A DNA stretch of 64,000 nt from Euglena gracilis (taxonomy: Eukaryota > Euglenida > Euglenophyceae > Euglenales). The notes beneath the pieces are model-generated. The model saw nothing but the letters and a program-made list of their open reading frames with translations. It searched no databases and had not been told where the DNA came from. Of this stretch, positions 50,757 to 61,096 are shown piece by piece. The stretch lies in assembly GCA_039621445.1 (NCBI GenBank), contig CP154956.1, forward strand, positions 5,020,170 through 5,084,169. Direction: 5' to 3'. A program made the translations under genes and the position numbers. Within the stretch, counting starts at the first letter, position 1. The number at the start of each line of letters is the position of its first letter.

Positions 50757-53700
50757 GCCACATGCAAATTTGTACACCACCGTCTCTCTCTGACTTGGAA
50801 AGCGACTTGGAAGGGGACGATGAACACGACGAAGATGATAACAAGCATGCGGACTACTCACACGGCCACAGGAAGGTCACCGCCGCTGGCTCCAGCAGCC
50901 CGGCACCTGTCTCGCCTCACTCATCCACCGGCAGGGGCGACGACATCCTCACCGATGGAGACGTCGAATGCAATCCGGGCCCCAGTAGTGCCACACGCCC
51001 CCCTGAGGACCTCCCACGCCGAGTACCACGCGAGGATTTTATGCTGGACCCCCCGTGGTTCCAGGTCGTAGTCCAGGCTCTTTCGCCTCACCACCCGCCC
51101 ACCATCGACGCCTTCGCCGACCAGAACAACACACAGCTAGCCCACTTCTGGTCACAAAGGGAGGACGCCTTCCTCCAGAACTGGATCCTGCCGAACCCAA
51201 TATGGTGCAACCCGCCTTTTTCCTTGCTCCCTCGTGTTCTTGAGCACGTCCTCCGCCATGGGGGCAACATCATCCTCCTCGCACCGGACTGGTCCAATGT
51301 GCAGGCTGCCCTTCGGAGCATCTCCTCGGGCAGCATGACCCTGCCACGGTGCCCTATCTACCGGGCCAGGGGGACGGCACTGCTCCCGGCCCCGGTCTGG
51401 ACAACTGTGGCCGTGCGGATACACCACCCAGGCCACCCTCCACTGAGCAGTGCCCCGGGGCCAGTGAGGCCCGTCTCCCGCGCAAGTTACTCGGAACGTC
51501 CGCCTCGTGCCTCGCACACACCATATCCGCTCGTGCCCCTCCTCTGCCTGGGACAGCACCGCCTCATCAGAAAGCGAACCGCCTTTCACGGCGGCGAAAC
51601 ATTCCACCTGAGGGACTACGCGGGCCGGACTTTCCTGATCTACCACGACGCCCTCTGGGACATCCGGGGCATTTCACCCCACTGGTGCCAACGCTGTGGA
51701 CTGTGGCAATGGCCATGGGACTGTCCCACGCTACTTCCCCAACACTTCGCCGCACCCAAAACACTACTTCTCCGGCCTGCCTTCCGGCTGAACCCCACCC
51801 CACGCTCCCTCCTTGACGCCGTACAAGCACCACCGGCTGAGACAGCGCCGGCTCACCCGTCACCAAAAAACGACCGTCGTAGTCGGTCACTGGGCGGTGC
51901 CTACACCTTGGGGACCAACCGTGGACGGGGTAGCCTCCTCACCTGTGGGGATGTGGAGGAGAATCCTGGGCCAGCCAAGCGCCCAGCACCGCCATCCCCC
52001 CGCGGTGCGCCAACCGAAACTGAGGCCACAGAACACGACAACCTTTTCCTGGACCTCGCTCACCCGGAACGTGACGCGGCGATGGTCATCGACAATGCCG
52101 GCCAGGAGTCCAATCTCCGAGGACAGCCTGCGCACAATCTGGTGGTTGGCGCTCCCCCCTGCGACATAACCCACCTTCTCCAACAGAGAATTCCGACCCT
52201 CATCCACCTGCCCTCGGCCTGCCAACAACCTGTCTTTGACACCATGGCAGACGCCATCACGGCATACGTACGAGCACCCACGGACGCGGCATTGTTTGCC
52301 GTGCTCTCCTTCCCCAAGCTTGTCCTCCGCCCTGCATCAACAACCAAACCACCGCCACCAGCAGAACTGGAGTCCATCCTGCTGCGACGCTCCAGACTAT
52401 ACCGCGAAGGGGATTACGCTACCCTGCTGACAGAGGCCCAAAAGGACACCCAGACACGACACTCCATTGTGGAGTCCAGGGCAGAGAAACGCTCCAGGAC
52501 ACAGCCCACCGTCCTCAGTGAAGCAATGACCAGACGCGTACGCACCCTCACCGCATAGGGGGCTTCTGCAAAGGCTGTTCAGATTCTGCTGTCCGAGGGC
52601 GCGCACCAACCGGACGACCCAGAGGTCTGGGGCGCCCTGGAAAAGCTACACCCTGCCGGCAGGAATGTTGACACCAATCGCCTGCCGCGTCACGTCCGCC
52701 CCTTCCCCGAGAACCACACCCCTGAGTGGGAGGACCGACTGAAGGAAGCCATCCGTCGCTTCCCACGGGGATCGGCGCCGGGGCCATCTGGGTTACGACC
52801 AAGCCACCTCCAAGACTGCCTGCGGAGACCAGGTCGAGGAGCAAGGCTGATCACTGCCCTCGCACTCCTGACTCAAGTCTGGGTGGACGGCCAGCTACCG
52901 CCCCACCACGCCGCGGCCTGGTGCTGTGCGAACCTAACGCCGCTCCGCAAAAAGGATAACGGGGTACGCCCGGTGGCGGTTGGGGAAACCATCCGCCGCT
53001 TGGTGGGGAAAGCCCTGCTCCAGACACCAAACGCCAGATCCGAGGTCGCAACCCTCGCCTCTACCCAAGTAGGGGTTGGGGTACGAAACGCGGCTGAGGC
53101 CGTCGCATTGGGAATGCAACACCTGGTCATTCAGCTAGGGGACACATCGCCCTGGGTTTCTGTCCAGGTTGACCAGTCCAATGCGTTCAACACGGTGGAC
53201 CGAGGGGCGATCCTGACGGAGGCGGAAACGCGCAGCCCCAGCTTGTTCAATTTTCTGAGATTCGCGTACAGTGGGCACGTTCCCTTGTTCTGTGGTGGTC
53301 GCTCGATCCTGTCACAGAGAGGCACCCACCAGGGCTGCCCATTGGGCCCCATAGGGTTCGCTCTCGCGCTGCAGCCTCTACTGGAACAGATCACCAACGA
53401 TGGTCAGTTGCTGTGGAACAGCTAGTACCTGGACGACGGCCTGCTGGTCGGGACCCCAGACCGGGTTGAGCACTGCATTCGTTTCTTGATGCAAGAGTCC
53501 CATCGAATAGGGCTCGGCCTCAACCTGCAGAAGTGCGTCATGTGGGGCCCGGGAGCCAGGAGTACGCCGAGTTGTGAACGGATGCAAGTGGTCCCTTGGA
53601 CCCCAGGGGAAGGCATCACCGTCCTGGGCATCCCAGTTGACCACCCAGCATCTACGGACACCACACAGTCGGCATGGGAGGCTGCCGCCGCCAAAATCGA

Positions 53701-54973
53701 GAAGGCCGCATCCACCATCACCTCCGTCACCGACGCTCAGGTAGCGCACCATTTGCTTCGGAGCTGTCTGGATGGCTGCAAGGTTAACCACCTGCTGCGG
53801 GCATCCCACTCATATGGCAGCCAGGACCAGGTGAGAAGCTGCGCTGAGGTGATCCTTAACTCCTTTGAAGACAAAGTGGGCACGGCACTGAACGCACAAC
53901 AGCGGGCCCAGGCTTCCCTGCCCTTGTCAAGTGGCGGCTGCGGCCTCCGCGTCCCAACCTTCACACAGCCTGCGGCCAGGATTTCCTGCCTTGCAGACTT
54001 CTACTCTGATGGGGCACGACGGGTTGGTGTTCCCGACTACGCAACCTCCCCACAGCCCTCCCTCATTACGCCTGTCCTGGACGACCTCAGGGGCAGGCTA
54101 GGGGCAAATCACGCCACGGTCACCACCTTCCTCAGCAACCCTCAACGTATCGCGTCTGCTGACTCAGAACCCCGGAAACAGAAATGGTGGAATCACGAGC
54201 TGGGCAAAAAGACGATGGATGACCTGGTGGACCAGGCTCGGCCTCGGGACCAGAACCGCCTCCTCGAACAGGCCACATGTTTCGGGCATGGCTGGATGGC
54301 AGCAACCCCCTCAAACAACTCCCACACCACTTTCTCAAGCGAAGAGTACACCTTGGGGTTGAAGTGGTGGCTTGGTCTCCCGGTGCTGAACGACGTCAGC
54401 CAACCATGCACGGGATGCAACCAGCCCCTGGACAAGGAGGGTGACCACCTCCTTTGCTGTCGGCGGAATAACTTCGCCACCCGCCACAACGCTGTTCAGG
54501 ACGCACTGTTCCAAACCTTGTCCAACAGCGGACAGCGGGTACAGAAGGAGGTTTCCCTGCCAACGGCCCGAGATAGCCACCTCCGCCCGGCCGACCTCCT
54601 CCTAGACTGCTGGTCTGACGGGAAGCCGACAGCGCTGGATGTCACCGTCTGCCACGGATGGCAGGCGACTGAACACACTGCCACCCGCGAACGGTGGAGA
54701 TCCTTCCTGAAGAGAAGGGAGGAGGCCAAAAAACAGAAGTACAACATCCCATGCCAGCAAGCAGGCTGGGGCTTCACGCCCTTTGCCCTGGGAACGTGGG
54801 GGGGCATGGGGCCCGAGACAGCCAAAACCCTGAGCCGGGTGGCGAAACGCGCCTCGTCCTGGCAACAGGGGGCGGAACGAGAATTAAAAGAGGCGGAGAT
54901 TTACCAGAATGTCGCAATCGCCTTATTACGCGAAGTCTTCCATCGCCTGCAACCCAAGCACATTCTCCGATAA
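50645..54973 (+). CDS. RLE-type non-LTR retrotransposon polyprotein (2A - NPPF domain - 2A - RT - RLE)
   Basis: One frame of 1443 codons, broken only by TAG at 52556 (codon 638) and 53423 (codon 927). Order: acidic region; 2A motif DGDVECNPGP (codons 104-113); a domain with IDAFADQNNTQLAHFWSQRE, WCNPPFSLLPRVLEHVLRHG and LLAPDW, like NPPF/Y adenine-methyltransferase-type domains also seen in other retroelements; 2A motif ending GDVEENPGP (to codon 443); an RT N-terminal region; RT with RFPRGSAPGPSGLRPSHLQD, LTPLRKKDNGVRPVAVGE, QVDQSNAFNTVDR, RGTHQGCPLGPIGFAL and YLDDG (codons 928-932); zinc site CTGC...HLLCC (about 1255-1272); endonuclease RPADLLLD...LDVTV (about 1314-1335). It ends at TAA before an A15 run. 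It would copy itself by target-primed reverse transcription. The second TAG replaces the Trp found before YLDDG in the sister copy. Confidence 0.85.
50941..50983 (+). other. 2A-type ribosome-skipping site 2
   Basis: DDILTDGDVECNPGP ends in DxExNPGP, in frame with the RT polyprotein. The predicted separation is before the Pro at 50981-50983. Confidence 0.8.
51923..51973 (+). other. 2A-type ribosome-skipping site 3
   Basis: The residues are GRGSLLTCGDVEENPGP, in frame with the RT polyprotein. The predicted separation is before the Pro at 51971-51973, which would release the RT-endonuclease part with an N-terminal Pro. The motif is complete over the longer consensus (Leu-Leu, Gly-Asp-Val-Glu-x-Asn-Pro-Gly-Pro). 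Confidence 0.85.
52556..52558 (+). other. In-frame TAG 1 of the retroelement polyprotein
   Basis: RVRTLTA-TAG-GASAKAVQILL: the same frame is open for hundreds of codons on both sides. In related RT proteins a polar residue usually occupies this place. Confidence 0.75.
53423..53425 (+). other. In-frame TAG 2, beside the RT active site
   Basis: QLLWNS-TAG-YLDDGLLVG: the minus-strand sister copy reads QAW-YLDDGTVIG here, so a Trp codon TGG probably became TAG by one G-to-A change. Confidence 0.8.
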
Positions 54974-55241
54974 AAAAAAAAAAAAACCACAACAGCACAC
55001 ACACACACACACACAACCACGACCCACCGCCACTCTCCCTGTCAAGCCACGTACCGCTGCCCTGCCCCCGACCCCTTTACACTCCAGCACTGCCGTCCCC
55101 CTCAGCTCCCCGCTGCCCGCTGCCCCTCGCCCCTCTACCCCCGCGCAACATATTGAAGGTGGGCCTAGCCCATTTTCCACTCGCCGCCCTATACATTTTC
55201 CACTCGCCGCCCTGTAAATTGTCATAACCGCCAGCGGACCT
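54974..55241. other. Retroelement 3' region
   Basis: An A15 run follows the TAA directly, then (CA)n (54995-55016) and C-rich sequence. TTTTCCACTCGCCGCCCTxTA occurs twice in tandem (55171 and 55195). No gene is seen. Confidence 0.5.
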
Positions 55242-55297
55242 TCAAATCCAGTAGGCTGTGCCACTGGTCGGTGGATTCGGTTCGCCCCACCACCGTG
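55242..55297 (-). promoter_or_regulatory. Conserved retroelement leader, copy 1
   Basis: On the plus strand, which is the coding strand of the following fragment, it reads AATCCAGTAGGCTGTGCCAC, TGGTCGGTGGATTCGGTTCG, CCCCACCACCG. The same 50 bases lie before two minus-strand fragments (59830-59882, 60412-60470). It contains the stems CCAGT/ACTGG and GGTGG/CCACC. The strand given is that of the reverse reading used to compare copies; its role (5' leader, structure or internal promoter) is an inference. Confidence 0.55.
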
Positions 55298-55387
55298 AAT
55301 ACTGCCCATCAAGGGCAGTTTGTCAGAAAAGCCTTGTGCAGCAAAAAAGACATTGATGCCCCCAGGTGAATTCCGAGCAGTTCTACA

Positions 55388-56032
55388 ATGGACTCTGGGG
55401 ATGACTGTTGTAGCTCCACACGAAGGTTTGGTCCGCGATGTGAGACAGTGATGGATGATCAAGGGAATCACCTGGTTTGTTGCGCAAAAAACAATTTGGC
55501 ACGGCGACATGTAGGAATTCAAAACTTCATCCTACAGCTGGCACAGGCGGCAGGCTATACTGCTCGGTGTGAAGAGGGCACTGGAGATGGAAGACGACCT
55601 GGGGATGTTTTCATCACTAGGTTCGATGCAAACGGCCCAGCTGCAATAGATGTCTCAGTGCGGCACCCACTGGCGCCGTCCCATCCAGTGACTGATCAAA
55701 GCTGGGAACGGTGGCATGAAAGACAGGAGAAAGAAAAAGTGACAAAGTACAAAGATGTTTGCAGCAGGCTGGGATGGTCATTTGTGCCCCTGATCCTGGA
55801 TTGTTTTGGTGGCATTGGAGATGAGGGCAGAATCTTTTTGGGGACCTGCATCAGAGCCATCCTGGGGCAGAAGGAGCCCTGGGAAAGAAGATCCTGCGAA
55901 GCGGAGTGCTGGCAAGGACTAAGCATTGTGTTGGCCCGAGAAGTGAGTCGACAACTGTCGTGGGCTCAATGCCTGGGATCTGAAGATATGCAAAGTCCTG
56001 TTCTGGCGCATCAACCTTATAATCTGGATTAA
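55388..56032 (+). pseudogene. RLE-type retroelement fragment: endonuclease domain
   Basis: It reads MDDQGNHLVCCAKNNLARRH, QNFILQLAQAAGYTARCEEG, then RRPGDVFITRFDANGPAAID and VSVRHPLAPS, GWSFVPLILDCFGGIGDEGR and LSIVLAREVSRQLSWAQC. It is closely related to the C-terminal half of the 47306-48439 protein (RPGDVFITRFDANGPAAIDV is identical over 20 residues). The RT and first zinc cysteines are missing, so it is a 5'-truncated copy, but the frame is intact to a TAA. Confidence 0.75.
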
Positions 56033-57959
56033 AGCACAACTTGCAGGAGGACACAAAGAATGTTTCCCGCAGACTGCTGCAAATCAAAGGCTCCTGCTGA
56101 GACCGTCCCACAACAATGATGAACAGCAGTATAGTATGTAAGCAACATACCACAATGTGGGACAGCAGCCAGAACCGACAAAGATCGGAAATCCAGCATA
56201 TGACACACAAAAAACCGGTCTGAGAATACTTCATCAGCTCCTCCGGTCCCCCCATCACCGGCCCATCACCCTTGCTCTATAAAAAACAGCTTGCATTTGC
56301 ATTGCACACGATTCTCATTGTATCCGACCCAGAAACGATGAGTCACAAAAGCCTGGTCTGAAAACACTTCATCTTCACGCAAGAAGACAAAACAGGATTT
56401 GGCCCACCAAGCTGGCCCATTCAGGGACCATGTAATTTGAGGCACCGCCAACCACTCGAGTGGGTTATGACCGACAAAGATCGGAAAAAGACACATGAGA
56501 CACAAAAAAGGTCGACAACGGCCCACTTACCTTGTGACAGATATCAAGTTGTGTATTGTAAATTACTCTCACCTCCTCAGAAAAGTGTTTCTCCCTCTTG
56601 GAATTCCTTGTTTATCTTTATTCTGACTTCAGGTACAAACTATTTGAAGGACAAGGAATGCAGTCATGCAACAGTTTTGAACAGTGAAGCAGGTACGCCC
56701 GTCTAAAAGTGTCTTTTAAAGAATGATTCTATTGGTCTTTTCTAGTGCATCTGGACCACTTTCAAAAATTTGGCATTTTCTCCAAAATTTGGTCCGCTGG
56801 GTGACAATTTTGAGTCCCACCCTCTTGTGTGGCATGTCTTCTGTTGGGAGTTCTGTTTTTTATATCATTTTCTGAGCGTCCTCGTGGTTTTCTGGTCGTG
56901 TTTTACAGTTTTGGAACTTTTGCTGCCATTTCACAGAGCTCCAGCTGCAGTTCTGTGTCTTGGGCCTGCTGATTTGGGGACATTTTGACCTTGCATTCTG
57001 TGTTTTCTTGCTTTCCAATTTACTTTCCTCGCCTTCAAACTGCAAATCTGTAAATTGACCCCCCGAACTGCCATTGCGTCATGTTTTTTTGTATCACATT
57101 GCCTGTCATCTTTTTTTTGTCTTTCGTCTGTCATCCTTGCCTCACAGGTTGAAGTGTGAAGAAGCAGAAGATGAACCAAGAAGAGACAAAGAGTAATGAA
57201 GTGAAGGAATTTAAACTGTTTTTGTCTTTGTCAGGGTCCTTTGGCATTTTACAGAAAAACACAGGACCCTGTTGCTGTAAACTGTGCTCTCTTCTTTGTT
57301 GCAATGTTCACCTTTGCTTTTTGCCTTTGCAGTTCAACAAGGTTGTTTGATTGTTTTTTTGCCAAGAAAAAGGCTTTGTTGTAGCGTTCTTGTTCTGAAA
57401 ACATTCTGTTGAGCCCCCCCCCCCAGTTTGGTGCCATCTTGGGCCAGACCGTGGGCCCACGTGTTGGTTTTTGTTCTAAAAGAATTCTTTGAGACTGCCC
57501 CAGTTTGGGAAGCACTTTTTATGCCACAGGGAACCAGTTTTGGTGCCACACGTGGGGACCGTTTTTTTTGGGGGGGGCCTCCCTCCGTCAGGTTTCTTTT
57601 TTTTGTCCGGAGCACCCGTGGGATAAAGCCAACAGGCGGGCCGCAGTTCGGTCTGAACATTCAGCCCGGTGACCTTGTGCGAGCAAGTTTTGGCACGGGC
57701 GAACTTAGTCCCGTCCAGAACACACACACTTTTTCCTACTCCAGCCATGACTGCGTGCGGCGTGCGTATTGTTTGGTCTGGATAGCCGGGCGGCTAGCGA
57801 AAGTGGCTTTCATCTGGACGGACAGCTGGGGGCAGTCATGTTGGCTGGCTAGGTTGGTCTGCCAGCCGGCTAGGTTGGTCTGGCCAGCCGGCTAGGTTGG
57901 TCCGGCCAAACGCCCCCATTTCATTATCTGTTGCTACTGTGGGTCAAATCCCTAATACA
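56033..57959. other. No supported gene; direct repeats
   Basis: ACCGACAAAGATCGGAAA occurs at 56175 and again at 56470, each followed by ACAxATGAxACACAAAAA, and CTGAxAAxACTTCATC at 56220 and 56357, so a segment of about 200-300 bases is duplicated. Minus-strand TCACAAG|GTAAGTGGG at about 56530 is a good donor, and CTTCAG|GTACAAACT...GAAGCAG|GTACGCCC (56637-56695) could be a small plus exon, but no protein was recognised. CAGCCGGCTAGGTTGGTCTG repeats at 57863-57905. Confidence 0.35.
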
Positions 57960-58291
57960 ATGGCTTCACGCCCGAACCGTAGTCTTGGGGGGGTCGGCAC
58001 ACCCCTCCTCCCCCCTCACCGACCCCCTCGCCACGCCATTTTACCCCCCCCCCTCCCCCCCCTTTTCAGACCCCCTCGCCATGCCATGTCAGGCCCGCCA
58101 AAGAAAATTTTCTTGGCAAACCCCCGCGCACCCCGCCCCCATCCGGGACCCCCTCGCCACGCCAAAACCCCCCCTCCCCCCCCTAGCCGGAAACCTCGCC
58201 ACGGCGTGCCGACCCCCCTTGGGACTACGGTTCGGCGCACAAATTTCCCCGCTGAACCGGTGTCCTAGACATCGGTTCAGGCGTGAAGCCA
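57960..58291. mobile_element. Nested TIR element cutting a retroelement
   Basis: Outer ends: TGGCTTCACGCCCGAACCG and, reversed, TGGCTTCACGCCTGAACCG. Inner ends: CCGAACCGTAGTCTTGGGGG and, reversed, CCGAACCGTAGTCCCAAGGG followed by GGTCGGCAC. Inside, GACCCCCTCGCCACGCCA-type units repeat five times. The element lies where the minus-strand RT fragment loses its endonuclease part. Confidence 0.65.
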
Positions 58292-58325
58292 GAGCCTCCA
58301 TACACGGTTTCAGGGGCAAACCGGT

Positions 58326-59925
58326 CTAGAAGCGCAATAGCAGCCTGTATTCATCCGGTGCCAGGACTGTGTTCACGGACCTGGACGGTAGGACGGTCAT
58401 CCAATTTTGAAGGAAGGCAGAGGACTGACAACGAAGTCTGGCGATGTCCCGAAGTGACGCCCCCTCCTCCAAGGTTGCCACGCGAACGACGTGGAAACGT
58501 TCGGCCCACCACGATTGAGTGGAATGATCTGGGGTGGAACAGGCCAAGGAGGAAGGGTTGGCGATCCAGGAGGCCAGGGGTTCGCTGTGCGGACCCAAAG
58601 CATCACGCGCCAATGTGCCAGAGTGGAGGGATATTGAACCCGGGTGCCCGTTGGGAAAAACCCACGCAGGCAGCCATACGGGCAGCTGGCCTTTCCAGCT
58701 GGGGGTCTGTGATACCCCATCCCGCCTTGTTGCAGGGCAAGGCAATTTGGTTCCAATGCAAGACGGACAAGGGTGCCCCCACAGTGTCACAGACCGCATG
58801 CCGGATGGAATCTGAGATGATTTGCACACTCTGTGTGCCGGAACAGAAATTCGTTTGACGCAGAAGGTGTGTAGCCGTCCAGACAATTACGCAGCAAACA
58901 GTGTTGCAAATGGGGGTCCGGCAGTTGTTGGAGGCACGAGATGGTAGCCTGAAATTCCAAGTAATGTCGGAGAAGGTGCTGTCGCCGGGGTAGTCACACG
59001 GTACCCCAAGGCACAGGATGCCAGTTCCCGGTCCCCATGGAGTGATTGGGAAGTTTTGTGCGAGGTTCGGGAGGGAGGATGTGAAGGGCCGGAGGTTTCG
59101 GGGTGGCACAGGGTACACCCGATCCCCACAAGGCGCATTTAGAGGGGTTGAGTCGGAGCCCAATGGAGCGGAGTGCCGTGACAAGAGAAGCCGTAAAAGG
59201 CAAAACGTGGGCGGCAGGGCCGATGACAGTTCCGTCATCCAAGTACCAAGCCTGCCAAACCGTGGTAGGCAAGGTGGCCGAAGCCTGTTGCAGAGCTTGA
59301 TGCAGACCCAAGGCAAAAGCAATGGGCTCACAGGTGTCCCCCTGATGGACGCCGGTCCTGCTGTGACAGACCACTTCGCCCTGGCAAAGCAGCGGGACAT
59401 CTTCCCCGTAGGAAAAGCGGAGCCAGTTATACAGGGACGGACAAAGCTCCAGGGATGCCTGTAGGAAGGTGGATCGATCGATGGTGTTGAAGGCATTGGA
59501 AACATCGGCCTGAAAAATGACCCAGTCGCCATCGACCGGCAAAGAGGCAATTGCGGCCTGTGTCGCAAGCCCCACTGTTTCCGCACCATACCGTACTCCC
59601 ACTCCCAGTTGCATCGGGAACAGCTGAGATGTTCTCGTTTTGCATTGCGGATGTCGCAACAGCATTTTCCCAATGAAACGGCGGAGGCTCCCACGGCGAT
59701 CGGGCGCAGCCCGCCATCTTTTTTCGTGAGTGGGACCAGGTTGGACGGAAAAGAAGCGCGCAGGCCCCTTACACACTGGGTTCCCTGGCTCAGAGGGCCT
59801 GGGAGGGCTCTTTGCCAAAGGAGGGGAAACGGTGGTGGGGCGAGCCGAGTCCACCGACCACTGGCACAGCCTGCTGGATTTGACAGGTTTCGAGGTGAGG
59901 TGATGTACAGATGGGCTGTGCCCAT
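58326..59925 (-). pseudogene. RLE-type non-LTR retrotransposon, RT domain, frameshifted
   Basis: From high to low coordinates three frames carry one protein: NLVPLTKKDGGLRPIAVG; then RRFIGKMLLRHP, VIFQADVSNAFNTIDR, RTGVHQGDTCEPIAFALGLH and WYLDDGTVIGPAAHV; then GWGITDPQLERPAARMAACV (the RT thumb), and finally DHSTQSWWAERFHVVRVATL leading to LAPDEYRLLLRF. The catalytic YLDD is intact. At least two frameshifts and a stop make it a pseudogene, and the endonuclease is absent beyond 58326, where a TIR element lies. The N-terminal region is also missing. Confidence 0.75.
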
Positions 59926-59945
59926 GGTTCAGGGGTAAGGTGGTC
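59830..59945 (+). promoter_or_regulatory. Conserved retroelement leader, copy 2
   Basis: On the minus strand, the coding strand of the RT fragment, it reads CATGGGCACAGCCCATCTGT, ACATCACC, then TGTCAAATCCAGCAGGCTGT, GCCAGTGGTCGGTGGACTCG and GCTCGCCCCACCACCG. It then passes straight into RT-region sequence. It matches copy 3 over about 95 bases and copy 1 over about 50. The feature strand is that of the reverse reading. Confidence 0.55.
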
Positions 59946-59949
59946 AGGT

Positions 59950-60194
59950 GAACCCTGAATCGGCCATGGGGCCAGGGTCCGAGGGGTGAGGTGGCAGGGA
60001 GCAGGCGGGGTGGGGTGGCATTGATGGGGGCAGGCTGTTCCCCGGTGTGCTCAATGGAGGTTTCGGGTTCGTCCGACCTTTCGGCGTTCTCTCAGGTGTG
60101 TTTACCATGGTGTCTCTACCGGACAGAGCCAATAATACCGGCCCTTGGTGGCCGGTGTATGCTGCCTTGGCTTGGCATCAGCGGCCACAGGTGT
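59950..60194. other. Spacer, no gene seen
   Basis: G-rich sequence between two retroelement fragments. No coding potential is supported. Confidence 0.35.
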
Positions 60195-60411
60195 TTACAT
60201 GGTGTTCGCCCTGACCCTATTCTCTCCGTGGCATATGGGGTGTGGGTAGTGAGATCCACGTCGCCTGATGGCTCCGCCACTGCCCCTCAAGCCAGCTGGC
60301 GAGCCAATTCTCTTGCCAACGTTAGACTCAGCGCTTGCCACACCGTGGCCTCTGACGATTGAGGAACATCGGTCTGCGCCAAGCCAACACAGTGCGGAGG
60401 CACTATATATA
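60195..60411 (-). pseudogene. RLE-type retroelement fragment, extreme C-terminus
   Basis: After the leader the minus strand reads SSEATVWQALSLTLARELAR QLA and a TGA or TAG. This matches EASAWQGLGMALMRELARQL in the 47306-48439 protein. Only about the last 25 residues of the endonuclease region are present. Confidence 0.6.
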
Positions 60412-60510
60412 CGGTGGTGGGGCGAACCGAGTCCACCGACCAGTGGCACAGCCTACTGGGTTTTGACAGCGTTCGAGGGAGGGGGGCTATGTACAGATGG
60501 GCACAGCCCA
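60412..60510 (+). promoter_or_regulatory. Conserved retroelement leader, copy 3
   Basis: The minus strand reads CATGGGCTGTGCCCATCTGT, ACATAGCC, then GTCAAAACCCAGTAGGCTGT, GCCACTGGTCGGTGGACTCG and GTTCGCCCCACCACCG, and then passes into the endonuclease C-terminus. The point of fusion to the element body differs from copies 1 and 2. Confidence 0.55.
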
Positions 60511-60568
60511 TGGGCAGTGTGGTTGTGTGCGGTGGCGAGGTAGGGGGTAAGGGGGATTAGCAGCGGGG

Positions 60569-61028
60569 CTAGTGGGCTTCAAGGCGGTCGTGTAAGTGCC
60601 GGAGGTCGACTACTGCTGGTGAGGTCGGTGTCCTTCGGGCAACCTGGTCCGTTATCGGGGAGATCACGTTCGCGGCTGTGAGGCAAGGTTGTGGGCGGTT
60701 AGGTGGCTTTGTGGGCCACCGTTTGGCGGCTTTGTGGGCCACCGTTTGGTTCCCGGGCCTCGGTTCCTGTTTCCGGGCGTTGTGGTGACCGGGGGGCGTG
60801 ATGACGCCATCAGCGCGGAGTCGGTCAGAGAGGTCAACGAAGGAAGTGTTTCGGGCGTAGCATCTGTGCCACTTGGCGGAAGAGGGCCAACGCGATAAGC
60901 TGATAGCCTTCGGCCTGTCGGAGGCACTTGGATATGAATCCTGCCGCTCGCTCCCCCATCCCTCCGAAGCAATCAACCACAAACGGGATGAACGTCCATC
61001 CGAAGTGCATCGAAGTGCCGAAGTGCAT
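60569..61028 (-). pseudogene. RLE-type retroelement fragment, C-terminal domain
   Basis: The minus strand reads FGWTFIPFVVDCFGGMGERA, AGFISKCLRQAEGYQLIALA and LFRQVAQMLRPKHFLR, then a stop near 60834. This matches GWTFIPLVMDCYGGMSEAGQ of the other copies and the end VFHRLQPKHILR of the near-complete element. The part below 60834 is untranslated and includes tandem GTGGGCCACCGTTTGG words (60711-60755). It abuts the CHCHD2-like gene. Confidence 0.65.
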
Positions 61029-61096
61029 CGATCATTCTCGGCACCTTTTCGTAAGAACCGCCTACGACTTCACATTCCTTATTGCCTTCAACAAAC

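Noticed and set aside
54770-55230. Frames overlapping the 3' end of the near-complete retroelement
   Set aside because: They are shadows of the endonuclease frame and of the (CA)n and C-rich 3' region.
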